Below, piece after piece: positions 7,385 to 15,690 of a stretch of 20,575 nucleotides of DNA (position 1 is its first letter; every line of letters begins with the position of its first letter). The notes under the pieces are model-generated. The model was given only the letters and a program-made list of their open reading frames with translations, was not told where the DNA came from and ran no database searches. A program made the translations under genes and the position numbers. The DNA comes from Candidatus Sulfopaludibacter sp. SbA3 (GTDB taxonomy: Bacteria; Acidobacteriota; Terriglobia; Bryobacterales; Bryobacteraceae), in assembly GCA_945900935.1 (NCBI GenBank), contig CAMDKT010000023.1, positions 1 through 20,575 of the forward strand, written 5' to 3'.

Positions 7385-8357
7385 TCCCGTCCCCGTTCTC
7401 CGCGTACCGCGTTGGAGCCTGCACTTCCACGCACAACCCTCCTTTTTCACGACTAGTTGCCGATAACTCCCCCCCCACATGGCGAGCCCTTGCCCGCATT
7501 CCAACCATTCCCAAGCTCGGCTTTTTCTCGCGCTCCACTGGCATCCCGCATCCGTTATCTTCAATCCGCAACAAAACCCGATCCCCGCTTGTATCTAACC
7601 GCACCGCTACCTCCGTCGCCCCGGAATGGCGGGCGACATTCGTTAGCGCTTCCTGTGCAATCCGGAACAACTGTGTTTCCTGCCCTTCTTCCAGCCGGCG
7701 CGGACAATACGAAGTGTAGGCAACAGCGATCCGCGTCCGCTCGGAAAATCCATCGCTCAACCATCGCAATCCCGCGTCCAGTCCGAAATCGTCCAATATC
7801 ACCGGCCGCAGCAGTTGGCTCAGTTCCCTAACGCCCGTTAGCGCGCCCTCCAAAATCTTGACGCACTCCTCCCGATTCTCAACGAATCCCGGTCCATCCA
7901 TTCGTTTCAACATGCTTCGCAGTCCGGTCAAGGACTGGCCCAGTTCATCGTGCATTTCGTGGGAAAATCGGCGCGCCACCACTTCCTGGTCCTGCAGCAT
8001 CTGCCAGGAAACCCGGTCCAATTCCTCGGCGTGCCACTCCAAGCGACGAAATGCCCGCCGGGTTGTCCAGATGGTTGCAAACCCACAGCAGAATGCCAGC
8101 ACCAGGCAAACGCCCAGCACTACTTCCAGCTCATCCAGCAAATCCTTGGACTGTTGCTCAATCCGCGCCTCCAGTTCAGCTCCGCGCCCGGAGCTTACAA
8201 AATGGCCCCGCACCAACTCTTGTGCCGAGCCGTGTATCGATTTTGACCCTTGATAACCAACGTAGGCGGCGCCGATGACCAAAATTACGACCAGCGAAAA
8301 GCCGAGGGCAAGAACGCGCAACACGTTCCGCTCCGTAAAGGACTCTAGCCGCGGCAT
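7368..8357 (-). CDS. NarX/LiaS-type sensor histidine kinase
   Basis: This 329-residue protein has two membrane helices (about 13-34 and 79-97) flanking a short charged extracytoplasmic segment of about 45 residues. A HAMP-like/coiled linker follows, then a HisKA_3 dimerisation region with the phospho-acceptor H136 in F-S-H-E-M-H-D-E-L-G-Q. The HATPase domain has N240 in Q-E-A-L-T-N-V-A-R-H-S, E-D-N-G-C-G-M and G-M-V-G-M-R-A-R-A. It should phosphorylate the overlapping NarL-type regulator. With so small a sensor segment the signal may be perceived in or near the membrane. The start is ATG 8357 with TAGAAT six bases upstream and no clear Shine-Dalgarno. Confidence 0.94.
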   Translation of the reverse strand: MPRLESFTERNVLRVLALGFSLVVILVIGAAYVGYQGSKSIHGSAQELVRGHFVSSGRGAELEARIEQQSKDLLDELEVVLGVCLVLAFCCGFATIWTTRRAFRRLEWHAEELDRVSWQMLQDQEVVARRFSHEMHDELGQSLTGLRSMLKRMDGPGFVENREECVKILEGALTGVRELSQLLRPVILDDFGLDAGLRWLSDGFSERTRIAVAYTSYCPRRLEEGQETQLFRIAQEALTNVARHSGATEVAVRLDTSGDRVLLRIEDNGCGMPVEREKKPSLGMVGMRARARHVGGELSATSREKGGLCVEVQAPTRYAENGDGNADAR

Positions 8358-8363
8358 GTTTCC

Positions 8364-8369
8364 ATTCTA
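8364..8369 (-). promoter_or_regulatory. TANNNT -10-like box six bases before the kinase gene
   Basis: The minus strand reads TAGAAT, GGAAAC, ATG. The geometry predicts a leaderless two-component mRNA. No good -35 hexamer is seen at 16-18 bases. Confidence 0.45.
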
Positions 8370-8431
8370 CCGGCGGAACGCGGCTCCAGCATTTAACTTT
8401 CGCCCCCCCTAAAGAATCGGTCGATCCGCTG

Positions 8432-8443
8432 CCCTCCAGAGGG
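8432..8443. promoter_or_regulatory. Small palindrome between kinase gene and sulP
   Basis: CCCTC and GAGGG are separated by CA in the 159-base divergent intergenic region, 73 bases before the sulP ATG. It could be an operator half, but it is short and only one copy is seen. No convincing promoter for sulP was found in this region. Confidence 0.2.
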
Positions 8444-8516
8444 GATGGGTAAATCCTGATGTTTCCAGCATCCTGAGTACTGTCGTCGCCTATTTCAGCC
8501 ACTGGAGATTGCCCGC

Positions 8517-10103
8517 ATGTTCCCTAACACCTGGAAAACGGACCTCGGTTCCGGCTTTCTCGTCTTCTTAATCGCGCTTCCCTTATGCCTTGGTATTTCC
8601 ATGGCCAGCGGCTTTCCGCCGACGGCGGGCATACTGACCGCTGTCATTGGGGGATTGATCGTTTCTTTCCTCGGCAGCGCGCCGTTAACCATCAAAGGCC
8701 CGGCCGCCGGACTGATTGTCATCGCCCTGGGAGCGGTAGTGGAGCTTGGCGCCGGGAATAACGTTTTGGGGTACAAACGCGCGCTTGCTGTCGGCATGGT
8801 TGCGGGCGTCGTTCAAATCATCTTCGCGCTGACCAAAGCCGGAAACGTAGGGGACATGATGCCGTCGTCTGTCGTCCATGGCATGCTGGCCGCCATCGGA
8901 GTCATCATTATCTCCAAACAGGCGCATGTGCTCCTGGGAGTCGTGCCGCAGGGGAAGGACCCTCTGCACCTTCTGGCGGAGATCCCGCACAGTATCCTGA
9001 ATCTGAATCCAGAGGTCGTTTTCATAGGACTCTTGTCGATGCTGATCCTGTTTGGGCTGCCCATGGTGAAGGTCAACTGGATACGGCGGATTCCTGGGCC
9101 GATGTTTGTGCTTCTTGCCGCCGTTCCCTTGGGGCTTCTATTCGACCTGGAGCACGAGCACAATTACTTCCTGTCCAACCATCTCTTCCATGTTGGTCCC
9201 AACCTCCTCATCCGTCTGCCCGGAACGCTTTCCGCTACCATCGCCTTCCCGGACTTTTCGGTAATCTTCAGTGCCGCTTCCCTAAAATACATCGTGATGT
9301 TTTCGCTGATCGGCAGTATCGAATCGTTGTTGAGCGTTTCCGCCGTCGATGCGCTCGATCCGGAAAAACGTACTAGCGATATGAATCGAGACCTGTTGGC
9401 CACCGGCATCGGCAACACCATTGCCTCCGCGCTGGGCGGATTGCCGATGATCTCGGAAATCGTCCGAAGCAAGGCAAACATTGACAACGGCGCTAAGAGC
9501 CACCTCTCGAATTTCTTCCACGGCATGTTCCTGCTTCTCTCGCTCGCGTTGATTCCGGGTCTGCTGCAAAAAATTCCGTTGGCGGCGTTGGCTGGGATGC
9601 TCATTTACACCGGATTCCGCTTGGCTTCGCCCAAAGAATTCATGCACGTTTACAAAATCGGCGCCGAACAGCTATTCCTTTTCGTGACGACTCTGGTGGT
9701 CACCCTCGCCACCGACCTGCTGATTGGTGTCGGTGTTGGCCTGGTGTTGAAAATCGCGATTCACCTCAAGAATGGCGCCCGCCTGAGCACGTTATTTAGA
9801 ACGATTGTGCAGGAAGAGCGAAATGGCTGTCAACTCCTGATCCGTGTCCATGAGGCGGCAGTTTATACAAACTATTTGGGGTTGAAGAAACGGCTCGCAA
9901 ATGTGGATGCGAGCATTCACACGGTGGTGATTGACTTTGAAAATACATCGGTTGTCGATCACACCGTGCTCGCGAAGCTGAAAGGGGTGGAAAGAGAGTG
10001 GAACGGCCGCCGGATGATAATCACTGGTCTCGACGGCCACGAAGCCATGTCTTCTCATGCATTAGCCGCGCGACGGAAGGCGCGCCCCGCGGTGGCCGTT
10101 TGA
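8517..10103 (+). CDS. SulP-family anion transporter with STAS domain (candidate bicarbonate carrier)
   Basis: This 528-residue protein has a long polytopic membrane region (about 15-420) with SulP landmarks: G-S-G-F-L-V-F-L-I-A-L-P-L-C-L-G near the N-terminus and K60-G-P-A-A-G65 in the substrate-site region. A cytoplasmic STAS domain follows from about residue 432 (V-V-I-D-F-E-N-T-S-V-V-D-H-T). SulP proteins carry sulfate, bicarbonate or other anions; BicA is a sodium-dependent bicarbonate member. Sequence alone does not settle the substrate here. The TTGA overlap with dabA makes an inorganic-carbon role more likely than sulfate. GGAG lies about 11 bases before ATG 8517. It is the first gene of a five-gene operon. 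Confidence 0.9.
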   Translation: MFPNTWKTDLGSGFLVFLIALPLCLGISMASGFPPTAGILTAVIGGLIVSFLGSAPLTIKGPAAGLIVIALGAVVELGAGNNVLGYKRALAVGMVAGVVQIIFALTKAGNVGDMMPSSVVHGMLAAIGVIIISKQAHVLLGVVPQGKDPLHLLAEIPHSILNLNPEVVFIGLLSMLILFGLPMVKVNWIRRIPGPMFVLLAAVPLGLLFDLEHEHNYFLSNHLFHVGPNLLIRLPGTLSATIAFPDFSVIFSAASLKYIVMFSLIGSIESLLSVSAVDALDPEKRTSDMNRDLLATGIGNTIASALGGLPMISEIVRSKANIDNGAKSHLSNFFHGMFLLLSLALIPGLLQKIPLAALAGMLIYTGFRLASPKEFMHVYKIGAEQLFLFVTTLVVTLATDLLIGVGVGLVLKIAIHLKNGARLSTLFRTIVQEERNGCQLLIRVHEAAVYTNYLGLKKRLANVDASIHTVVIDFENTSVVDHTVLAKLKGVEREWNGRRMIITGLDGHEAMSSHALAARRKARPAVAV

Positions 10104-12895
10104 GCGAGCATTCCAATCCGAAGGATCATCTGCGCCACGTGCTTCAACATGTAGCGCACTTGCTCCCTGCGCAAGGCCCGATAGGGGTTTTCATCCACCA
10201 CAATACGCTGCATGCGTTCCAGCATCTTCCATTTGAAAAAGCTGTTGTGGAGGCTTCCCAGCTTTTCCAGACCGAGCCCTACATGACGGAGGCGAAGTAT
10301 CGGGACGCGATGCGCCAATGGCGCCTCCGGGCGGAAGATCTGGATGCCATCCTCGAACGCGAAGCGGACGCCGAAATCGTCCCCGGGCTTCGGCGCAGGG
10401 ATCTCTGGCGGCCAATGCTCGATCCGGGTGTTCGCAGCTTCGATCCCGCCGGCATTGCATGGCGAATGGAGGAAGGGGATCTCGCGGCCGAATTCGAATC
10501 CACTGCGTCGCGCGCGCTATTCGAGGCCTGTCTGGCAAGGACCGAAGCGCCCAATCCACCACCGCGCGCTGATGCTCGCGCGGTCGACGCTGTGATTCAT
10601 CCGTGGTTGATACGGCTATCGTCGGTTTTTCTGGATCAAGGCATGGCTTATTGGCCAATGCCGGGGCGCGAGGACGGATTTTACGTCGCGGTCCGAATAC
10701 TCTTTTCGCAACCGGCGGCACTTTCCCCGACGGGCCTTATTGGTCTGGAAGCGGAGTTTCGCCGGCAGATCGCGCGGAACCTGGACGCCGCTGACGTGGT
10801 GATCGCCTGCCTCGGACCGGACCAAAACTGCTGGGAGCCGGTCCTTCGCGATGAACTCCTGGCGATGCCGGGCTGGCCAGGCCTGTTCTCACAACTGGAG
10901 AACGATCCAGCGCTGTTTCCCCATGACCCGGTTCCGTGCTCCCTCATGGATTTTCTGGCAATCCGCTTCACGTTGGCGAAAGTGGCATGGCGGAATCTGG
11001 CCGAGGCTGCGCCGCCCGAGGCCGCCGATCCCCGCCTGACTTGCCTGGCGCGGGCTGCCTCGCTATACGACGCCGCCCGCCTGACAAAGCTGACCGCCGC
11101 CGCCGTTTCCGGCTGGACGCCGCAGCGCTGGTCGCGCTTCGTGTTGGAGGTTGAGTCGTTCAACCATTTGGAGCGCCGCCGGGTTTACCACTTGGCCTAC
11201 GAGCGCTGGCATGAGCAGGAAATCCTGCTGGGGCTGGCCAGCCACCGCCGCAACTTCACTCCCGCAGAACAGCGCTTGCGGCCTGTAGCCCAGGTGTTTT
11301 TCTGTATCGACGAGCGGGAGGAGTCGACACGGCGCGCGCTGGAAGAGGTTGACCCCCTGGTGGAAACATTTTCCGCCGCCGGCTTCTTTGGCGTGGCAGT
11401 GGACTATAAGGGGATTGACGACGCTCACGGCGTCGCCCTTTGCCCGGTCGTCGTGAAACCCCAACACGCCGTCCTTGAACGGCCCGCCGAAGAAGACGCT
11501 CATCTGCACGAGCGGCGTATGTTTCGCCGCCGCTTGTGGGCGCGCATCAGCCGCGTCTTATTTGTTTCCTCGCGTTCCCTGGTGCGGGGAGCGCTGAGTA
11601 CCGCCATATTGGGGACGTTGACCTCCGTTCCGCTTATTGCCCGGGTGCTCGCGCCGCGCCGCTATGGTCTGTTGCGCGACGCACTCAACCGCGCCTTTTT
11701 CCCCGAACCCCGCACCGAGCTCACGCTCATGCGCAGCACCGAAATCTCGCATCAGGCCGTCGAGGGTCTTCTGCTGGGATTCACGATTCCCGAAAAAGCC
11801 GACCGTGTGGCAGGCGTCCTGGGACCGGCGGGTTTGACGAAGGACTTTTCCCGTCTTGTCGTGATCCTCGGTCACGGCTCGACGAGTCTCAACAATCCCC
11901 ACGAATCGGCGCACGATTGCGGCGCTTGCGGCGGTCGTCGCGGCGGCCCCAACGCCCGGCTGTTCGCGGCGATGGCCAATCATCCGGATGTCCGGACCGA
12001 GTTGATTTCGCGTGGCATCGCGATCAATTCCGACACTTGGTTCGTAGGCGGCTATCACGATACTTGCAGCGATGACGTTGTCTTGTTCGACACTGAGCAA
12101 GTCCCGCCCGCCCATCATTCCGATTTGAATGCCATCGTCCAATCGCTCGACCTGGCTCGCGCCCGCGCTGCCCACGAACGCGCGCGGCGTTTCGAATCCT
12201 GTTCCGGCAAAGCCGATCCAGCCGGTGCCCTTTGGCATGTCGAGGAGCGGTCTGAGCATCTGGCGCAACCTCGCCCCGAGTATGGCCACTGCACTAACGC
12301 CGTCTGCTTCGTTGGCCGGCGCGAAGTGACCCGCGGCCTGTTTTTGGATCGCCGCGCCTTCCTCGTTTCTTATGACCCGCGGATCGACCCGAAAAGCGAG
12401 AATCTGGCGCGCCTGCTTGCCGCGGTTGTCCCGGTCTGCGGCGGTATAAGTCTCGAATACTATTTCTCCTTCGTCGACAACGAGCGCTACGGATGCGGCA
12501 CCAAACTGCCCCATAATGTAACTGGGCTGGTGGGCGTAATGAACGGCAGTTCCAGTGACTTGCGTACCGGCCTCCCGTTGCAAATGGTGGAAATCCACGA
12601 GCCTGTGCGGATCCTTTTCGTGATCGAGACCACCCCGGAGCAGTTGGAAAAAGTCATAGCCGCTAATCCAACCGTAAGGAAATTCGTCGTCAACCGTTGG
12701 ATCCGCGTAGCGTCCATGGACCCGGCCACCGGCCAAATTCAAATCCGGCGCGACCTGGGTTACGAAGACCTGGCGGGCGAGGTTAAGCCGTTACCGAGGG
12801 TGAAATCATCCGCGGAATGGTACACGGGAAAATTGGATCACCTGCCCATGGCCGTCATCATGCAGTCCGCCGAAGCGGCAAGGAGCGGACTTTGA
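10100..12895 (+). CDS. dabA: DabA-type inorganic carbon transport subunit (DUF2309/UPF0753)
   Basis: The 931-residue protein from TTG 10100 is a DUF2309 protein. The four residues that form the zinc site in characterised DabA are present: C402 and D404 in F-F-C-I-D-E-R-E-E, H592 in I-L-G-H-G-S-T, and C607 in A-H-D-C-G-A-C-G-G. H592 and C607 are 15 residues apart, as recalled for the Halothiobacillus protein. DabA resembles a beta-carbonic anhydrase and, with DabB, is proposed to hydrate CO2 vectorially to bicarbonate using the ion gradient. The frame is open upstream to 9998 inside sulP, but conserved sequence starts near DHLRHVLQHVAHLLPAQGPI. The TTG that overlaps the sulP stop (TTGA) is therefore preferred. 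Its own stop overlaps the dabB start in the same way. Confidence 0.93.
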   Translation: MSEHSNPKDHLRHVLQHVAHLLPAQGPIGVFIHHNTLHAFQHLPFEKAVVEASQLFQTEPYMTEAKYRDAMRQWRLRAEDLDAILEREADAEIVPGLRRRDLWRPMLDPGVRSFDPAGIAWRMEEGDLAAEFESTASRALFEACLARTEAPNPPPRADARAVDAVIHPWLIRLSSVFLDQGMAYWPMPGREDGFYVAVRILFSQPAALSPTGLIGLEAEFRRQIARNLDAADVVIACLGPDQNCWEPVLRDELLAMPGWPGLFSQLENDPALFPHDPVPCSLMDFLAIRFTLAKVAWRNLAEAAPPEAADPRLTCLARAASLYDAARLTKLTAAAVSGWTPQRWSRFVLEVESFNHLERRRVYHLAYERWHEQEILLGLASHRRNFTPAEQRLRPVAQVFFCIDEREESTRRALEEVDPLVETFSAAGFFGVAVDYKGIDDAHGVALCPVVVKPQHAVLERPAEEDAHLHERRMFRRRLWARISRVLFVSSRSLVRGALSTAILGTLTSVPLIARVLAPRRYGLLRDALNRAFFPEPRTELTLMRSTEISHQAVEGLLLGFTIPEKADRVAGVLGPAGLTKDFSRLVVILGHGSTSLNNPHESAHDCGACGGRRGGPNARLFAAMANHPDVRTELISRGIAINSDTWFVGGYHDTCSDDVVLFDTEQVPPAHHSDLNAIVQSLDLARARAAHERARRFESCSGKADPAGALWHVEERSEHLAQPRPEYGHCTNAVCFVGRREVTRGLFLDRRAFLVSYDPRIDPKSENLARLLAAVVPVCGGISLEYYFSFVDNERYGCGTKLPHNVTGLVGVMNGSSSDLRTGLPLQMVEIHEPVRILFVIETTPEQLEKVIAANPTVRKFVVNRWIRVASMDPATGQIQIRRDLGYEDLAGEVKPLPRVKSSAEWYTGKLDHLPMAVIMQSAEAARSGL
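12880..12885 (+). promoter_or_regulatory. Ribosome binding site deciding the dabB start
   Basis: AAGGAG lies six bases before TTG 12892. This supports the TTG over the longer open frame that begins inside dabA at 12817. Confidence 0.65.
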
Positions 12896-14256
12896 CCTTT
12901 ACGCAATCGGTTCTCTTGGCGGTAGTCTTGGCGCCAGGCGCCGTCTTCGCGCTCTTTTCGATTTTTTGGTTGCTCGGCTGGAACGCACCGGAGCGGACTT
13001 TAACCCGCGTTACCGCATCCGTGTTCTCGATTTCCAGCATCGCCACCGCTTGGCTGGCGTGGTCCATGCACGCCGGCGGTCTGGACGCAATCGTGGTCCC
13101 CTTGGGCGATTGGTTCACCGTGCACGATTATCACTTTCCGCTCGTGTTGCTCGGCGATCGTCTGTCGTTGCCGTTCCTGGCGATGACGGTCATCCTGGCG
13201 GGGCTCATCGGCCAGTTTTCGGCCACTTACATGCACCGTGATCCAGGCTTTGCGCGCTTCTACATTCTTCTACATCTTTTCGCGTTTGGGGCGATGCTCA
13301 TATTCTCCGCCGGTTCGTTCGATCTCCTAATCGCCGGCTGGGAGTTGGTGGGGTTGACTTCCGTTTTCCTCATTTCGTTCTTCACCTATCGCCCCGGGCC
13401 GGTCGAAAGCGCGTTGCGCGTTTTTGTTGTCTACCGGGCTTGCGATTGCGGCCTCATCGCGGCGGCCTTCGTGATGCATCACCTTGCCTACACGTCGTCT
13501 TTTGCCACCGGGATGCCGCATTTGACTGGTGGTGACGCGACCGTCGCCGGGCTTCTTCTTCTGCTCTCGGCAGCCGGCAAGTCGGCTCAGGTTCCCTTCT
13601 CGGGATGGCTGCCGCGGGCGATGGAGGGACCCACGCCATCGAGCGCCATTTTCTACGGCGGCATCTCCGTGCACGCCGGCGCTTACTTGTTGCTTCGCGC
13701 GCAACCGATCTTAGCGGAGTCGCCCATTGCCGCCGCCGCGGTGGTGGTTATCGGTCTCTTGACGGCCGTTCAAGGAACCATTGTCGGACGCAGTTGCGCG
13801 GACGCCAAGACGTCATTAGCCTATGCGGCACTGGCGCAGGTTGGCGTGGTTTTCATGGAAATCGGTTTCGGGTGGACCTGGATTCCCGTACTGCACATCG
13901 TGGGTCACGCCATGGTGAGGACTTTGCAATTCCTGCGGGCTCCGTCCATGCTGCACGACTACCACCAAGTGCATGCCGCCGCCGGCGGACACGTAAGAAA
14001 GACCGGGGAGCATCTGGATTCGATGCTTCCTCTGCGGTCGCGGCTTTGGCTCTACCGTTTGGCAATTGACCGGGGTCACCTGGACACGTTAATGGAACGG
14101 GGATTTGTGCAGCCATTAGTGCGGGTGTCGCTGTTTCTGGGGGCACTGGACCGGCTGGGCTTGTCTCCCGCGGGCAATTCGAACGAGCCGGAGCCGGCCC
14201 GGGCCACGGCTAACGATTCGGCGACCGCTTCGAAGATGGGTGCTATTGATGTCTGA
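12892..14256 (+). CDS. dabB: DabB, NuoL-like ion-translocating membrane subunit
   Basis: This 454-residue polytopic protein belongs to the proton-antiporter (NuoL/MrpA) family. Key residues are intact: E151 in A-G-W-E-L-V-G-L-T-S (TM5 glutamate) and K230 in S-A-A-G-K-S-A-Q-V-P-F-S-G-W-L-P (TM7 lysine), followed by A-M-E-G-P-T-P-S-S-A and H-A-G-A-Y-L-L-L-R. It is shorter than complex I NuoL (about 610 residues) and lacks the long lateral helix. No other complex I genes are nearby; the immediate upstream partner is dabA, so DabB is the right assignment. It would pass protons or sodium down their gradient to drive DabA. The start is TTG 12892, overlapping the dabA stop as TTGA; its stop overlaps the next gene by 8 bases. 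Confidence 0.9.
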   Translation: MTFTQSVLLAVVLAPGAVFALFSIFWLLGWNAPERTLTRVTASVFSISSIATAWLAWSMHAGGLDAIVVPLGDWFTVHDYHFPLVLLGDRLSLPFLAMTVILAGLIGQFSATYMHRDPGFARFYILLHLFAFGAMLIFSAGSFDLLIAGWELVGLTSVFLISFFTYRPGPVESALRVFVVYRACDCGLIAAAFVMHHLAYTSSFATGMPHLTGGDATVAGLLLLLSAAGKSAQVPFSGWLPRAMEGPTPSSAIFYGGISVHAGAYLLLRAQPILAESPIAAAAVVVIGLLTAVQGTIVGRSCADAKTSLAYAALAQVGVVFMEIGFGWTWIPVLHIVGHAMVRTLQFLRAPSMLHDYHQVHAAAGGHVRKTGEHLDSMLPLRSRLWLYRLAIDRGHLDTLMERGFVQPLVRVSLFLGALDRLGLSPAGNSNEPEPARATANDSATASKMGAIDV

Positions 14257-15688
14257 ACTGATTTTTCCGTTCGTTTCAGCCGCGATCGGCATTCCAGCTC
14301 TAGCCGCCGCCGCTGCCGCCGTTGGCAGTGATCGGCGATCTCGAATCGCCGGCCTCGCCGGGTCGTCCGGAGCCGCCCTGTGCGCACTGGAAACATTGCG
14401 CGAAGTACACGCCGCCGGCGGCGCTCGTTTATCCGAACCCTGGGCTCTCGGCTTGTTCACCGCCGATCCCTTGAACGCTACTTTCCTTCTGCTCTATTCC
14501 TTGCTGACGATGGGAATTCTGATCCTGGCTCCGCGCCGGGACACGAGCGCCAAAATCTCCGCCGCCACGTTATTGGTCCTGGCCGCAACGCTCGCCGCCT
14601 ACGGCGCTGACAACCTGTTGGTGCTCGCGGCGGCGTGGATCCTCTCCGCGCTGCCGTTCATTCTGGGACCCTTTACCGGGACTTGGCGGCCCCGGGCCGG
14701 GTTAGGCCTGTCGTGCGTAGCGATACTGGGAGCCCTCGGCGTGATCGCCGGCGCGGCGCGCGACGCAGGCGCCGTAAACCCGTTTTCACTCGCGGAACTG
14801 CAGGGCCACAATTTTGGCGGCTCAGCGGCATTCGCGTTGCTCATCATTGCCATTGTCTGCCGTAAGGGAATCTTCCCCGCGCATGCCTGGATTGAAGACG
14901 CTGCCGAGGCCGGCCCGGTTCTGCCCATGTGCCTGTTCATCAATGGGCACCTCGGCGCCTTCCTGCTTGCGCGCGTCGTGATTCCCGGCTTTCCGCTTTC
15001 AGCCCAAGGCGCATTCCCGATTCTCTCCGATTTGGCTTTGTTCACGGCAATCTATGCCGCCGTCCGCGCTGTCGCGGAATCCCGCGCGCGGCGCATCCTC
15101 GCGCTGCTGGTCCTCAGCCAGTCCGCCTGTATCCTGGCGGGTTTGGAATCCGCCACTCAGGAAGGAATCACCGGCGCACTCGTTCATTGCATAGTCGTTG
15201 CGGTGGCCACCACCGGGCTATTCAGCGTACTCCGCTTGATGGAAGTCCGCTTTGGCCGCCTGTTTACTTCGGACCACTATCTCGGTCTGGCGGAGTATAC
15301 GCCCCGGCTCGCCGTCTTCTTCGTAGTCTGCGGGCTTGCCCTCGTCGGTCTGCCTGGCACACTTGGATTTTGCTCGCAGGATCTGCTGATTCACGGTACG
15401 CTCCTCAGTCATCCCCAGATCGGTCTTTTACTTCCCTTGGCCACCGCCATGAACGCGGTCAGCCTGTTCCGTCTGTTCTCGAAGCTGTTCCTGGGAACGC
15501 ACAGAACGGGTATTCATGGGATAAGCGATGCCATACCGCGGGAGCGCTGGGTGCTTTCCGCGATTGCCATCTTCATCGTCGCCGCCGGTGTTATGCCGAG
15601 CGCCGTACTCGCCCTCCGCCGGAACGCGGCCCAGGCCTTGAATGCCCCTTCTCCGGCACATTCGGCTTCAATCGCCCGTAGCCGCTGA
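14249..15688 (+). CDS. Second NuoM/NuoN-like membrane subunit of the dab operon
   Basis: The 479-residue, almost wholly hydrophobic protein from ATG 14249 has the antiporter-family fold pattern with about 13-14 membrane segments. It aligns best by eye with NuoN/NuoM. The TM5 stretch N-L-L-V-L-A-A-A-W-I-L-S-A-L-P-F has Ile131 where the family has the conserved glutamate. In TM7 the motif reads C-R205-K206-G-I-F-P-A-H-A-W, placing Arg at the usual lysine position with Lys next to it. This suggests a subunit that does not pump in the standard way, or is structural. GTG 14240 is a possible upstream start; ATG 14249 is preferred, giving an 8-base overlap with dabB. It would sit in the inner membrane with DabA and DabB. 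Confidence 0.85.
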   Translation: MSELIFPFVSAAIGIPALAAAAAAVGSDRRSRIAGLAGSSGAALCALETLREVHAAGGARLSEPWALGLFTADPLNATFLLLYSLLTMGILILAPRRDTSAKISAATLLVLAATLAAYGADNLLVLAAAWILSALPFILGPFTGTWRPRAGLGLSCVAILGALGVIAGAARDAGAVNPFSLAELQGHNFGGSAAFALLIIAIVCRKGIFPAHAWIEDAAEAGPVLPMCLFINGHLGAFLLARVVIPGFPLSAQGAFPILSDLALFTAIYAAVRAVAESRARRILALLVLSQSACILAGLESATQEGITGALVHCIVVAVATTGLFSVLRLMEVRFGRLFTSDHYLGLAEYTPRLAVFFVVCGLALVGLPGTLGFCSQDLLIHGTLLSHPQIGLLLPLATAMNAVSLFRLFSKLFLGTHRTGIHGISDAIPRERWVLSAIAIFIVAAGVMPSAVLALRRNAAQALNAPSPAHSASIARSR

Positions 15689-15690
15689 CC

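Noticed and set aside
8517..10103. Plain sulfate permease
   Set aside because: The family permits it, but the four-base coupling to dabA makes an inorganic-carbon role the better reading; kept as an alternative.
11558..12742. 394-codon minus-strand open frame
   Set aside because: It lies opposite the dabA region that holds the H592/C607 zinc-site motifs. It is a GC-rich codon shadow without recognisable domains.
12817..12891. Longer N-terminus for dabB, and likewise 9998-10099 for dabA
   Set aside because: The extra codons lie inside the preceding gene, lack family character, and the TTG starts have overlap geometry and, for dabB, a good ribosome binding site.
12892..15688. Complex I or Mrp antiporter operon
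   Set aside because: Only two NuoL/M/N-like proteins are present, with DUF2309 directly upstream and no Nuo or MrpB/C/E/F/G genes, so a DabAB system explains it better.
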